NCBI RefSeq assembly: GCF_015230015.1
Contig: NZ_JAAKZC010000007.1
Location: 44,328-108,327 of the forward strand
DNA length: 64,000 bases
From: Campylobacter concisus
Lineage (GTDB): Bacteria; Campylobacterota; Campylobacteria; Campylobacterales; Campylobacteraceae
Direction: 5' to 3'
The position numbers and the translations under genes are program-made. Below are positions 19,070 to 27,945 of this stretch, piece by piece (the stretch's first letter is position 1; every line of letters begins with the position of its first letter). Below the pieces are notes generated by a model. It ran no database searches. It worked only from the letters and a program-made list of their open reading frames with translations, and had not been told where the DNA came from.

Positions 19070-20336
19070 CTCTAGCTCCCATTTTCTTTAAAATTTCAGC
19101 AAAATTTGGAAACGAAGTGGCGATAAATTCGCTCTTTTCTATCTGCATGCCACATTTTAGCCCAAGTATGGCAAAGCTCATGGCGATCCTGTGATCTCCA
19201 TGGCTATCTATCGTGGCAAATTTAGTCTCAGAGCCATTTATGATAAAGCCATCTTCAAGCTCGCTAGCATCGATACCGCACTGCTTTAGCGCATTTATCG
19301 TGACAGCTATCCTGTCGCTTTCTTTTACACGAAGCTCTTTTGCGTTTGTTAGCTTGCTTTGACCCTTAGCGCAGGCAAATGCGATGGCTAAAGCTGGGGC
19401 TTCATCGATGAGCCACGAGATATTTTCGCTAACCTCTACGCCTTTTAAATTTGGCGAGTACTTGATCTCGATATCGCCGATATCTTCGTATTTGCTTGAG
19501 ATTTTGTGAAATTTTATCTCAGCGCCCATTTTTTCTAAAACTCTGTAAGCTTCGATGCGGGTTTTGTTTAGCAAGATATTTTTTAAAATGATATGTGAAT
19601 TTGGGATAATTAAAGCTGCGACCGCAAAGAAAAATGCCGAGCTTGGATCATTTGGCACGTCTATATCAAGTGGCGCAAGTGGGGCTTTCATAGGCTCCAG
19701 AGTGATCTCTAAGCCGTCACGCTTTATATCAGCTCCCATACCAGCAAGCATGCGTTCAGTGTGGTCTCTGCTTAGCTCTGGCTCGCTAAATTTGCAGCCA
19801 TTTGAGTAAAGAGTCGCTAGCAAAAGCGCACTTTTTACCTGAGCTGAGGCGATCTTACTATCAAAATCAAATCTTTCAAATTTCGTCCCTCTTATACAAA
19901 GTGGAGCGTTATTTGCGTTGTTTGCGCCATCTATCTTTGCACCCATCTCATTTAGAGGCTTTGCTATCCTTGCCATCGGGCGAGAATTTAAGTATTTATC
20001 GCCACTTAGCACGAAAAAGCCATCCTGTGCGGCTAGTAACCCCATAAAAAGCCTCATCGCCGTGCCCGAATTGCCACACTCCAAAATTTCATTTGGCTCT
20101 TTTATCTTTTGTGGTGGAGTGATTATTATCTCAGCGCCATTATCTTCGATCTTTGCGCCAAGGAGCCCAATTATTTTTAAGGTATTTAGCGTGTCGCCTG
20201 CTCTTAGGTAGTTTCTAACGCGAGATGGTTTGTCGCTTAAAAGCGAAAACATCGCACATCTATGCGAGATAGACTTATCAGCCGCGATGTCGTCAATAGT
20301 TAAATTTAGACTTTTTTCTAATGGATAAATTCTCAT
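19050..20336 (-). CDS. aroA: 3-phosphoshikimate 1-carboxyvinyltransferase (EPSP synthase)
   Basis: 428 aa, two-domain inside-out barrel. It joins shikimate-3-phosphate and PEP, sixth step of the shikimate pathway. Seen: DKSISHRCAMFS near residue 20, CGNSGTAMRL around 90 with the active-site loop, RDHTERML, and RVKESDRIA near 340, which binds PEP. It overlaps pheT by 4 bases and ispH by 20. Confidence 0.96.
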   Translation of the reverse strand: MRIYPLEKSLNLTIDDIAADKSISHRCAMFSLLSDKPSRVRNYLRAGDTLNTLKIIGLLGAKIEDNGAEIIITPPQKIKEPNEILECGNSGTAMRLFMGLLAAQDGFFVLSGDKYLNSRPMARIAKPLNEMGAKIDGANNANNAPLCIRGTKFERFDFDSKIASAQVKSALLLATLYSNGCKFSEPELSRDHTERMLAGMGADIKRDGLEITLEPMKAPLAPLDIDVPNDPSSAFFFAVAALIIPNSHIILKNILLNKTRIEAYRVLEKMGAEIKFHKISSKYEDIGDIEIKYSPNLKGVEVSENISWLIDEAPALAIAFACAKGQSKLTNAKELRVKESDRIAVTINALKQCGIDASELEDGFIINGSETKFATIDSHGDHRIAMSFAILGLKCGMQIEKSEFIATSFPNFAEILKKMGARVEDRAC

Positions 20337-22669
20337 CTTATTCCGATATTTAGCTTCTCTTTTAGCTCGCTTAAAATTTTATCCATAAGCGCGTTTATAT
20401 CGTCATCTTCGAGCGTTTTTTCCATATCTTGGAATGTAAATTTAAGGCTAAGGCTGATCGCACCGTTTAGTTTTGCATCTTTATAGATATCAACCGGCAA
20501 GAACTCTTTTAGCTCTTTTAAATTTAGCCCTCTTATGCACTCATAAATTCGTCCGGCCTCGAAATTTTCAGGCACGATTAGGCTAAGATCTCTTGTCGTG
20601 CTTTGGAATTTTGAGTAAGGCACTGCAAGGATTGGCTCAAATTTAAGATTTGCAAAATCAATCTCACAGACATAAGTTTTAGGCAGATCTCTTTTTGCCT
20701 CTACTCTTGCATCGACTCTGCCGATATAGCCGATCTTTTCGCCATTTTGATAGATATGTGCCTGCTCGTATGGGCTAAGATATGAGATCTCTCGGCAAGG
20801 TTTTAGCTCAAATTTACCTATTACATTTTGCACCATCGCTGCAAATGCGTAGAAATTTGCCTCCTCACCCTTTGCGCCGTTTATCAGTGTTGGCTCTTTT
20901 AAAAGGCCTGATACGACAAAGCCTAAATTTAAACCTTGATTTGCGTTTTCATCAAAAACTTCGCCAAGCTCAAAAAGTCTAACTGAGCGTTTTGAGTTTT
21001 TGATATTTTTCTCGCTCGAGCTTAGAAGGTGATTAACAAGTGCTGGTCTAAGCGTGTTTAGCTCGTTGTTTATAGGATTTAGTATCTTGATCTTGCAAGG
21101 TTTGAAATTTAGCTCACTTAGCTCATCAAGGCTGTCAAATACGTAGTGCACGCTTTCAAAAAAGCCATTATCGGCTGCACGGCGCCTTAAATTTAAAGCA
21201 TTTTTATAGTCAAAATATGTCTTATTTAGCCTATTTTTCTCTGCGAAATTTAGCGGCGTTGAGGCGATATTGTCGATGCCTATTATCCTTACGATCTCCT
21301 CGCAAATATCATGCGAATTTACGATGTCGTGGCGAAATAACGGCACTTTTACGTTAAAGCTCTCTTGCTCGACATTTACCGCGATCTCAAAGCCAAGTTT
21401 CTTTAAAATTTTAACGACATCATTTCTTGCAACCTCTTGACCGATCATATTTTTAAGCTCACCAAGTGAGATGCTAAGCGTGATAGGCTCGGTGTTTAGA
21501 AGTGATTGCTGTGAGCCTGCAAAAAGACTTAGGTTATCTTTAAAGCCAGCTAGCCTTTTAAAAAGATAGTCCGCCCCATAAGCTAAATTTGGCTCGCTAC
21601 CACGGCTTGAGCGATAAACCTGATCGCCTTTTGGTAAATTTTTATTTTCAAAAATGGCTTTTGATACAACATCTGGTTTTACGTAGCTAGCCTCTACCAA
21701 GATCACCTTTGAGCCCTCATCGACCCTAGCCTCATCGCTTTGGTAAATTCCAGCAACGCCTAAATTTTTATCCTCACAAAAAACCACGCACTCGCCATTT
21801 TCGCCATTTTTGATGTCAAAAACAGCTTTTTCGCCCTCGCCTACAAGCTTAGTGTGATCATAAGCTCTAAATAAAACGCCCGTGCAAAATGTCGCGTATT
21901 CAAGCAGTCTTTCTACTAAATTTGTCTTTTGGCACTCAATTAGAGCTAGCCTCAAGCGAGTTAGTAAATTTTCATTTAGACCGCTTTTTAGCTCAAATGC
22001 TTTATACAAAAACGAGCCATTTACCTTATCTTCGGTTCGCACAGATGCGATCCTGCCGATGCCTAGTAAATTTTCGCTATCTTCATTTTCGTGGCTATCT
22101 TTCATATTTAGATCAAGTGCGGTGCAAATTTCTCTTGCGATGCCGTGTAAATTTTGGCAGTCACCTCTGTTTGCTGTGACATCGACCTCGATGATCACAT
22201 CTTTAAACGCTTCAAATTCACCAAGACTTGTGCCAAGTTTTAGCTTGCCGATACTCTCATCAAGTGGCAAGATGCCGTCATTTGTCTTAGGTAGTCCTAG
22301 CTCAGTTGAAGAGCAGATCATACCGCATGACTCGATGCCTCTTAGTTTTGCCTTTTTGATCTCAAGGCCATTTGGCATCGTTGTGCCAATGAGCGCAACT
22401 GGCACAAACTGACCAGCCTCGACGTTTTTAGCACCGCACACGATCTGAAGCGTCTCGCTACCAACATCAACTTGACAAACGCTTAGTTTATCGGCGTCTG
22501 GGTGTTTTTCTCTACTTTTTACGTAGCCAACTACGATGCTTTTTGGTAAATTTATCTCTTTATAGCTATCAACTTCTAAGCCGATAGAGTTTAATGTCTT
22601 TGAAAGTGTCTCGCCGCTAACCTCGCTAAGGTCGATCCACTCATTTAACCAATGCTTTGAAATTATCAT
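20333..22669 (-). CDS. pheT: Phenylalanyl-tRNA synthetase beta chain
   Basis: 778 aa, normal length. Domains in order: EMAP/tRNA-binding (about 40-150), B3/4 editing domain, B5 (about 400-470), and the C-terminal anticodon-binding FDX-ACB domain (about 685-778). It forms an alpha2-beta2 enzyme with PheS, charging tRNA-Phe and editing mis-charged tyrosine. It overlaps pheS by 4 bases (ATGA) and aroA by 4. Confidence 0.96.
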   Translation of the reverse strand: MIISKHWLNEWIDLSEVSGETLSKTLNSIGLEVDSYKEINLPKSIVVGYVKSREKHPDADKLSVCQVDVGSETLQIVCGAKNVEAGQFVPVALIGTTMPNGLEIKKAKLRGIESCGMICSSTELGLPKTNDGILPLDESIGKLKLGTSLGEFEAFKDVIIEVDVTANRGDCQNLHGIAREICTALDLNMKDSHENEDSENLLGIGRIASVRTEDKVNGSFLYKAFELKSGLNENLLTRLRLALIECQKTNLVERLLEYATFCTGVLFRAYDHTKLVGEGEKAVFDIKNGENGECVVFCEDKNLGVAGIYQSDEARVDEGSKVILVEASYVKPDVVSKAIFENKNLPKGDQVYRSSRGSEPNLAYGADYLFKRLAGFKDNLSLFAGSQQSLLNTEPITLSISLGELKNMIGQEVARNDVVKILKKLGFEIAVNVEQESFNVKVPLFRHDIVNSHDICEEIVRIIGIDNIASTPLNFAEKNRLNKTYFDYKNALNLRRRAADNGFFESVHYVFDSLDELSELNFKPCKIKILNPINNELNTLRPALVNHLLSSSEKNIKNSKRSVRLFELGEVFDENANQGLNLGFVVSGLLKEPTLINGAKGEEANFYAFAAMVQNVIGKFELKPCREISYLSPYEQAHIYQNGEKIGYIGRVDARVEAKRDLPKTYVCEIDFANLKFEPILAVPYSKFQSTTRDLSLIVPENFEAGRIYECIRGLNLKELKEFLPVDIYKDAKLNGAISLSLKFTFQDMEKTLEDDDINALMDKILSELKEKLNIGIR

Positions 22670-23661
22670 TTAAACTGCTCCAACAATCTTAAATCTCCCT
22701 CAAAAAGTGACCTTAGATCAGGCACTCTATGAAGCAACATCGCAAATCTCTCAACCCCAAGACCAAAGGCATATCCGCTTACATTTTTATAGCCAACTGC
22801 CTTAAATACATTTGGATCCACGACGCCGCATCCAAGCACCTCAAGCCAAGTAGTCTGTTTGCACACCCTGCAACCCTTACCATGGCAGAATATACAACTA
22901 ATATCAACCTCAGCGCTAGGCTCCGTAAATGGAAAGAAGCTAGGGCGAAAACGCACTTCAACATCGCCAAACATATGCTTTAAAAAGCCCTCTAGCATTG
23001 ATTTTAAATTTGCGAAGCTAACTTTGTCTGCATCCTCCACCACAAGACCCTCGACTTGGTGAAACATCGGTGTATGCGTTAGGTCCATATCACGTCTAAA
23101 GACAGTACCAGGCGCTATCATGCGGATAGGCGGCTTTTGATTTAGCATGGTTCTGACCTGAACTGGGCTCGTATGCGTCCTTAAAAGCCTAAAATCATCT
23201 AGGTAAAATGTATCTTGCATATCCCTTGCTGGGTGGTATTTTGGTAAATTTAGTGCCTCAAAGTTGTGAAAATCATCTTCTATAAGCGGCCCAGTCTCAA
23301 GTGAGAAATTTAGAGCTAAAAAATATTCAATTATCTTATCCATCGTGGCCATTACAGGGTGCAGCGCCCCGCTGGCAACAGGCTCGTTAAAGAGCGTGAT
23401 ATCAGCAGCCTCTTTTTTCATCTTGCTATCGATCTCTTGCTCGCCAAGCTCGGCCTTTTTGGCTTCTATAAGCGCGCTTAGCTCATCTCTTTGCTTGTTT
23501 AAATTTGCTGCAAATTCCTTTTTCTCATCTTCACCAAGCTCTTTTAGCTTTGCAAAGCCTTGCGCCAAGATGCCCTTTTTGCCAAAAATTTCTACCCTGA
23601 CCTTCTCCAGATCATCAAGAGTTGAAATTTCATTTTTGATTTTGTTAATGAAATCTTGCAA
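22666..23661 (-). CDS. pheS: Phenylalanyl-tRNA synthetase alpha chain
   Basis: 331 aa class II synthetase. An N-terminal coiled coil binds tRNA, and the catalytic core shows motif 2 ([18 protein letters not shown]) and motif 3 ([10 protein letters not shown]). [13 protein letters not shown] stretch around 250 is a four-cysteine group that could hold zinc. The start is TTG at 23661 with AAAGG seven bases upstream. It is the first gene of the pheS-pheT-aroA-ispH string. Confidence 0.96.
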   Translation of the reverse strand: MQDFINKIKNEISTLDDLEKVRVEIFGKKGILAQGFAKLKELGEDEKKEFAANLNKQRDELSALIEAKKAELGEQEIDSKMKKEAADITLFNEPVASGALHPVMATMDKIIEYFLALNFSLETGPLIEDDFHNFEALNLPKYHPARDMQDTFYLDDFRLLRTHTSPVQVRTMLNQKPPIRMIAPGTVFRRDMDLTHTPMFHQVEGLVVEDADKVSFANLKSMLEGFLKHMFGDVEVRFRPSFFPFTEPSAEVDISCIFCHGKGCRVCKQTTWLEVLGCGVVDPNVFKAVGYKNVSGYAFGLGVERFAMLLHRVPDLRSLFEGDLRLLEQFK

Positions 23662-23691
23662 TTTTTTACCTTTAGAAATTTTTTAGTCGAT

Positions 23692-23697
23692 TTTATA
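23692..23697 (-). promoter_or_regulatory. -10 box of the pheS promoter
   Basis: TATAAA on the minus strand, about 31 bases before the TTG start of pheS, in the region divergent with the HIT gene. Confidence 0.45.
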
Positions 23698-23748
23698 GAA
23701 AAAGAGTTAAAATCAAGATAAAAAGCGCGAAATTTAAGCACACTTTGA

Positions 23749-23754
23749 TATAAT
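23749..23754 (+). promoter_or_regulatory. -10 box of the HIT-family gene
   Basis: TTTGATATAAT, a good Campylobacter extended -10, lies 25 bases before the ATG; an AAAGGAG site follows at about 23768-23774. Confidence 0.65.
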
Positions 23755-23779
23755 TTCTCAAACTTTCAAAGGAGCTAAA

Positions 23780-24133
23780 ATGACCATATTTGAAAAGATC
23801 GTAGCTGGTGAAATTCCTTGCAACAAAGTGCTTGAGAGTGAGAAATTTCTAGCTTTTAATGACATCAATCCAAAAGCGCCGATCCACATCCTCATCATCC
23901 CTAAAAAACACTATAAAAATATCCAAGAGATGGATCCAGTTTTGATGGGTGAGATGACTAAATTTATCCAAGAGGTCGCTACACTAATGGGCGTTGATAA
24001 GAGCGGATACCGCCTCATAACAAACTGCGGTGAAAACGGCGGTCAAGAGGTCATGCACCTACACTTTCACCTACTTGGTGGCGCAAAACTTGGCTGGAGC
24101 GAAGGCGTAGCCGACCCACAAAGCACATTTTAA
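23780..24133 (+). CDS. HIT-family nucleotide hydrolase/transferase
   Basis: 117 aa, Hint-type member of the histidine triad family. The triad is H93-x-H95-x-H97 (HLHFHLLGG). Family members hydrolyse nucleoside phosphoramidates or AMP adducts; the physiological substrate is not known. The spacing DINPKAPIHILIIPKKH is typical of Hint/PKCI proteins. It is transcribed alone and ends at a hairpin shared with the chemoreceptor gene. Confidence 0.93.
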   Translation: MTIFEKIVAGEIPCNKVLESEKFLAFNDINPKAPIHILIIPKKHYKNIQEMDPVLMGEMTKFIQEVATLMGVDKSGYRLITNCGENGGQEVMHLHFHLLGGAKLGWSEGVADPQSTF

Positions 24134-24139
24134 AAATAA

Positions 24140-24168
24140 AAATTTAGACTCTTTTTGAGTCTAAATTT
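24140..24168. terminator. Bidirectional hairpin terminator between HIT gene and chemoreceptor gene
   Basis: AAATTTAGACTC, a five-T loop, and the exact complement GAGTCTAAATTT form a perfect 12-bp stem. Read on the minus strand it is followed by a T-rich tract, so it fits best as the chemoreceptor terminator; the A/T stem base lets it serve the HIT gene too. Confidence 0.7.
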
Positions 24169-24213
24169 CACTTCAAAATTTTACTTTGTTAAAACATCTA
24201 AATTTAAATAAAA

Positions 24214-25296
24214 CTATTTCCTAGTAGCTTTTACTGCTTCAAGCAGCTCTTCAAAGCCTGCTTTACTTGAATGCTCAACATCTTTTAGTATCTCAACACC
24301 TGCTAAATGTCCCTTATCTTTGTCGGCAAAAATCGCCATAGCATTGTCTAGTCCGTGATGGACATTTTCGTGATGAGCAGCTATGCTTGAGAGGGTTCTT
24401 GGATCTTTTATGATGGTATTTTTCACATCTTTTTCATACCACTTACCAAATCTACACTCATGCACATCTTGAATTTTATTTATCTCGCCAAGCAAAACAC
24501 CTCTATAGCCATTTAGCTTCATATTGATGTGATCTATCTTACCGTTACTTACATTTACCTCGTTTGTGACGTTTAGTGCTTGATTTAGGATGTTTTGCGT
24601 GTTGGCATTTACGCTTGAGATGTTGCCCTCAAAGCCGCCTAAAATTTGCATCGCATTTGCTGAAATTTTAGAGAAACTCTCGCTCATTTCGATCATTGTA
24701 TTCGCACTTTGCTTAAGACCATTTATATTTACTTCAACTTCAAGTGTAGCTTTTTGAGTGCGCTCAGCAAGTTTTCTAACTTCATCCGCCACAACTGCAA
24801 AACCACGTCCATGCTCGCCCGCACGAGCGGCTTCGATGGCAGCATTTAGCGCTAGCAAATTTGTCTGATCTGAGATATCTTTTATGAGATTTATGATCTC
24901 AACGATAGAATTTACGCTTCCATCAAGCGAAGAGGCGTCGTTTGAGAGATCGCCGCTCATCTGGCTCACTTGCTCGATCGAGCTTAAAATTTCAGCCGTT
25001 TGAGACTTTAGCTCACCTGTTTCTTTAAAAGTCCTCTCGTTTAAATGGTTTATATTTTCAAGCATTTTTAGGTTTTCTTCGATGGTTGATTGTAAGAAAT
25101 TCATACCATCTTGATAGCTAGTAAGCAGCAAATTTACAGCCTCTTGCTTATCCTTAGCTTGCTCTTTTGGCTCGTAAGTTTTGGCATTTTTTAGCTCATT
25201 TTTAAGTGCTAAAATTTCAGCCTTTAAAGCTTCATTTTCTCTTTCTAAAGCTTCATTTTTACTACCAAGCTCTTTATTTTTGCTGTCAAAAAACAT
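24214..25296 (-). CDS. Soluble methyl-accepting chemotaxis protein with CZB zinc-sensing domain
   Basis: 360 aa without any membrane segment, so a cytoplasmic receptor. An N-terminal coiled coil (1-55) is followed by the signalling domain, whose hairpin tip [34 protein letters not shown] segment (around 150-180) binds CheA/CheW. The C-terminal domain is a chemoreceptor zinc-binding (CZB) domain: H279, C281 in HECRFGKWY, and H308/H309/H313 in the HHENVHH segment. This is the plan of H. pylori TlpD, which reports on oxidants such as HOCl or superoxide. Sensing chemistry here is inferred. Confidence 0.9.
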   Translation of the reverse strand: MFFDSKNKELGSKNEALERENEALKAEILALKNELKNAKTYEPKEQAKDKQEAVNLLLTSYQDGMNFLQSTIEENLKMLENINHLNERTFKETGELKSQTAEILSSIEQVSQMSGDLSNDASSLDGSVNSIVEIINLIKDISDQTNLLALNAAIEAARAGEHGRGFAVVADEVRKLAERTQKATLEVEVNINGLKQSANTMIEMSESFSKISANAMQILGGFEGNISSVNANTQNILNQALNVTNEVNVSNGKIDHINMKLNGYRGVLLGEINKIQDVHECRFGKWYEKDVKNTIIKDPRTLSSIAAHHENVHHGLDNAMAIFADKDKGHLAGVEILKDVEHSSKAGFEELLEAVKATRK

Positions 25297-25329
25297 TTTT
25301 CATCCTTTAAAATTTGTAAATTATGCGTA

Positions 25330-25335
25330 ATTATA
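25330..25335 (-). promoter_or_regulatory. -10 box of the chemoreceptor gene
   Basis: TATAAT on the minus strand in the 46-base gap after argH, 34 bases before the ATG, so the receptor has its own promoter. Confidence 0.55.
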
Positions 25336-25342
25336 ACTCTTT

Positions 25343-26743
25343 TTACTTAAGCCAATCGTCTAAAATTTTAATTTGCTCTTCAACACTTTTGTTTGCCGTG
25401 CCGCCTTTTGAAGTGCGGGCCTCTTTTGAAGCGTGAAGATCTAGAAATTTAATGGCATTTTCGTCTAAATTTTCATCGACACTTTTTAGCTGCTCTACGT
25501 TTAGCTCACTTAGATCAAGCCCCAAGCTTTCGGCCTTTGCGACAGCTTTTCCGGTGATAAAATGCGCCGTTCTAAATGGGATATTTTTCTCACGCACTAG
25601 ATAATCCGCCAGATCAGTGGCACTTAGATGCCCTGTTTTTGTCGCTTTTAGCATATTTTTTTCATTAAATTTAGCCGTTTTTATCATCTCATTTAGGATA
25701 GTGGCCGAGCTTAAAATGGTCGCAACACTATCAAAAACGCCCTCTTTATCTTCTTGCATATCTTTATTGTAAGCAAGTGGCAAGCCCTTCATCGTAGTTA
25801 GCAGCGCTACTAAATTTCCATTTACACGCCCAGTTTTGCCGCGTATGAGCTCGGCGACATCTGGATTTTTCTTTTGAGGCATGATAGAGCTGCCTGTGCT
25901 GTAAGCGTCACTAATGCTTACAAAGCCAAATTCTTGCGAGCTCCAAAGTATAAGCTCCTCGCAAAGCCTAGACGCATGCGTCATGAAAACACTAATGTTA
26001 AATAAAATCTCCAGCGCATAGTCACGGTCGCTCACGCTATCCATCGCATTTTGTGTGTAGCCTGCAAATCCAAGCTCACTAGCCACGATAGTTCTATCTA
26101 TCTTGTGCGGCGTGCCTGCAAGGGCCGCTGAGCCAAGCGGACTTAGGTTGTTTCGCTCGTATGAGCTAACAAATCGCTCAAAATCCCTCTTAAACATAAA
26201 AGCATACGCTAGCAAATGGTAGCTAAGGCTCACTGGCTGGGCGTGCTGAAGGTGCGTGTAGCCTGGCATTAGCGTATCTTTGTAGTTTTTGGCTAAATTT
26301 GTAAGCGTGGCTATGAGCTCTTTGATGAGAGATGAAATTTCTAAATTTTTCTTTAATACATAAAATTTAAAATCAAGTGCGACTTGATCGTTTCTACTTC
26401 TAGCTGTGTGAAGTCTGCCGCCAAGCTCAGCTCCGATGATCTCGCTAAGGCGCTTTTCAACCGCCATGTGGATATCCTCATCCTCTATCTTAAAAGCAAA
26501 ATTACCAGCCCTTATCTCAGCCAAAACCTCATCAAGCCCCTTTATGATCGCTTCTGACTCATCTTTTTTTAAAATTCCACAAACTCCAAGCATCTTTGCG
26601 TGCGCCTTACTGCCAGCGATGTCCTCTTCAAAAAGATTTTTATCAAAATTTATAGAAGCGTTAAATTCCTCAAGCAACTTCGAGCTAGCCTCGCTAAATC
26701 TACCCTCCCACATCTTTTTGTGAGTATTTTCATCTTTTTTCAT
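25343..26743 (-). CDS. argH: Argininosuccinate lyase
   Basis: 466 aa, fumarase/aspartase superfamily. It splits argininosuccinate into arginine and fumarate. The signature [12 protein letters not shown] (about 278-289) with the catalytic serine loop is intact, and [13 protein letters not shown] and TPGYTHLQ-like segments (here [12 protein letters not shown]) are present. In C. jejuni argH precedes pckA directly, as I recall; here about 8 kb lies between. Confidence 0.96.
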   Translation of the reverse strand: MKKDENTHKKMWEGRFSEASSKLLEEFNASINFDKNLFEEDIAGSKAHAKMLGVCGILKKDESEAIIKGLDEVLAEIRAGNFAFKIEDEDIHMAVEKRLSEIIGAELGGRLHTARSRNDQVALDFKFYVLKKNLEISSLIKELIATLTNLAKNYKDTLMPGYTHLQHAQPVSLSYHLLAYAFMFKRDFERFVSSYERNNLSPLGSAALAGTPHKIDRTIVASELGFAGYTQNAMDSVSDRDYALEILFNISVFMTHASRLCEELILWSSQEFGFVSISDAYSTGSSIMPQKKNPDVAELIRGKTGRVNGNLVALLTTMKGLPLAYNKDMQEDKEGVFDSVATILSSATILNEMIKTAKFNEKNMLKATKTGHLSATDLADYLVREKNIPFRTAHFITGKAVAKAESLGLDLSELNVEQLKSVDENLDENAIKFLDLHASKEARTSKGGTANKSVEEQIKILDDWLK

Positions 26744-26945
26744 AGCTTTGCCTTTGATTAGTTTTGCGTGATTTTAACAAAATGGTGCTTAACTAGGCTT
26801 TTACGAGCATTTTAAAAATAAATTTTTGGTCAAAAGAGTGAAATGTAATATAAAAATTATGCTAGAGTAGTAAAAAAGTTATATATATAATTTACATTTA
26901 AGGTTATTAAAATATAATTCACCCAGCAACTTTTTAAAAACTATT

Positions 26946-26972
26946 TCAAGTTTTTTGATTTATTGCCGATAT
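26946..26972 (+). promoter_or_regulatory. Putative sigma-28 (FliA) promoter
   Basis: TCAA (26946-26949), 15 bases, then GCCGATAT (26965-26972). The general sigma-28 consensus is TAAA-N15-GCCGATAA, and Campylobacter FliA promoters keep CGATAT. It lies 40 bases before the ATG of the small coiled-coil protein; an AGGAAGGA site follows. Confidence 0.6.
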
Positions 26973-27011
26973 AGTTATAAATGAAGAAATAAACTAAAAA
27001 GGAAGGACGAT

Positions 27012-27401
27012 ATGCAAATAGATGCAAATATGAACTCAAATGTTTTCTATCATAGCGGTTACACATCTATATCATCAAGTAGCGCTAAAACCAGCATATT
27101 AGTGTCTTCTGGCTATGGCACAAAAGATATCGTTAGAAGTAATGATGTGCATGTCGAACAAAGAGAAGAAGTTAGACAAAAACCTACAATTATTAGAAAA
27201 GAAGATGTCACAGAGTTACAAAAAAATTTAGAAAAATTACAAGATCAAAAAAGCGATATAGCTGATCAAATTTCAAGCATCCAACACCTGAAAGATCGTG
27301 ATTCTATGCAAATGCTTCATCATCTAAATTTAGAACAATCAAGCATTCAAAATAACATTTTAAGTATTAAAACTCAAATGACTGAAATGGTACAGGCTTA
27401 A
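27012..27401 (+). CDS. Small coiled-coil protein of unknown function, probable FliA regulon
   Basis: 129 aa. No signal peptide or membrane segment. The first 40 residues are rich in Ser, Asn and Tyr and look unstructured; residues about 65-129 form a heptad-like coiled coil (ELQKNLEKLQDQKSDIADQI). I recognise no family. A strong AGGAAGGA site precedes the ATG at 6 bases, and a sigma-28-like promoter lies upstream. C. jejuni has several FliA-dependent non-structural genes (the Fed and Cia-type proteins), so this may be one of that kind; I infer this only from the promoter. It ends 2 bases short of the convergent TorD-like gene. Confidence 0.75.
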   Translation: MQIDANMNSNVFYHSGYTSISSSSAKTSILVSSGYGTKDIVRSNDVHVEQREEVRQKPTIIRKEDVTELQKNLEKLQDQKSDIADQISSIQHLKDRDSMQMLHHLNLEQSSIQNNILSIKTQMTEMVQA

Positions 27402-27403
27402 GA

Positions 27404-27943
27404 CTAAGCCTTACCGATAATAGTTTTTAAAACCAAACAAAAATCCTCTAAAAAATATCCCATCGACTTATAAAAGCTACTAGCTGCGTTTTGCTCGAGC
27501 TCTTTTGCAAGTTGTTTTGCATAAGGTAAGAAAAATGAGAGACTAAAAGCAGCAAGAAGCTGCATAGACTCTTTTGTAGCCTCTTTTTTTAAGATATTTG
27601 CTATCAAAATGAGCTGATTTGAAATGCTATCAACCTCTCCCATTTTTGGCTCAAAATTTATAGCCTTATAAAATTGTGCCAAGTCATCTTTTGCACTCGA
27701 AAAATAATAACTTGCTTCAAACTTTTGTTTCAAAATTACATAATCATCACACAGAGCCGCACTACTCTCATCTTTGATAAATTTAGCGTAAAGTTCATTT
27801 CCTTTTATGTTCGCATCGCTTTTTGTCTGCGTTATCCACGCACTTGTCTTTTTGATACGCATAAAAGATGAGACACCCAAGATGTCATTAAAATTTGTAG
27901 CAAGTGCAGCCGCTACGACGCTGTAAAGCTCTCCAAGTCTCAA
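27404..27943 (-). CDS. Possible TorD-family molybdoenzyme chaperone
   Basis: 179 aa, all-helical. The pattern ...DDYVILKQKF...FYKAINFEPKMGEVDSISNQLILIANIL...FLPYAKQLAKELEQNAASSFYKSMGYFLEDF resembles TorD/DmsD chaperones: FY-x-A-x-xF-x-P, then an E-x-D-x-I segment, then a late SFY helix. Such proteins hold Tat-exported molybdoenzymes during cofactor insertion. The match is by pattern only. The start is TTG at 27943, 2 bases after the copA stop, so it is the last gene of the copper operon, an odd place for such a chaperone. Confidence 0.5.
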   Translation of the reverse strand: MRLGELYSVVAAALATNFNDILGVSSFMRIKKTSAWITQTKSDANIKGNELYAKFIKDESSAALCDDYVILKQKFEASYYFSSAKDDLAQFYKAINFEPKMGEVDSISNQLILIANILKKEATKESMQLLAAFSLSFFLPYAKQLAKELEQNAASSFYKSMGYFLEDFCLVLKTIIGKA

Positions 27944-27945
27944 AT

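Noticed and set aside
21882..22412. 176-aa open frame on the plus strand opposite pheT
   Set aside because: It lies entirely antisense to pheT, starts without a ribosome binding site and has no domain character; it is a shadow of codon bias.
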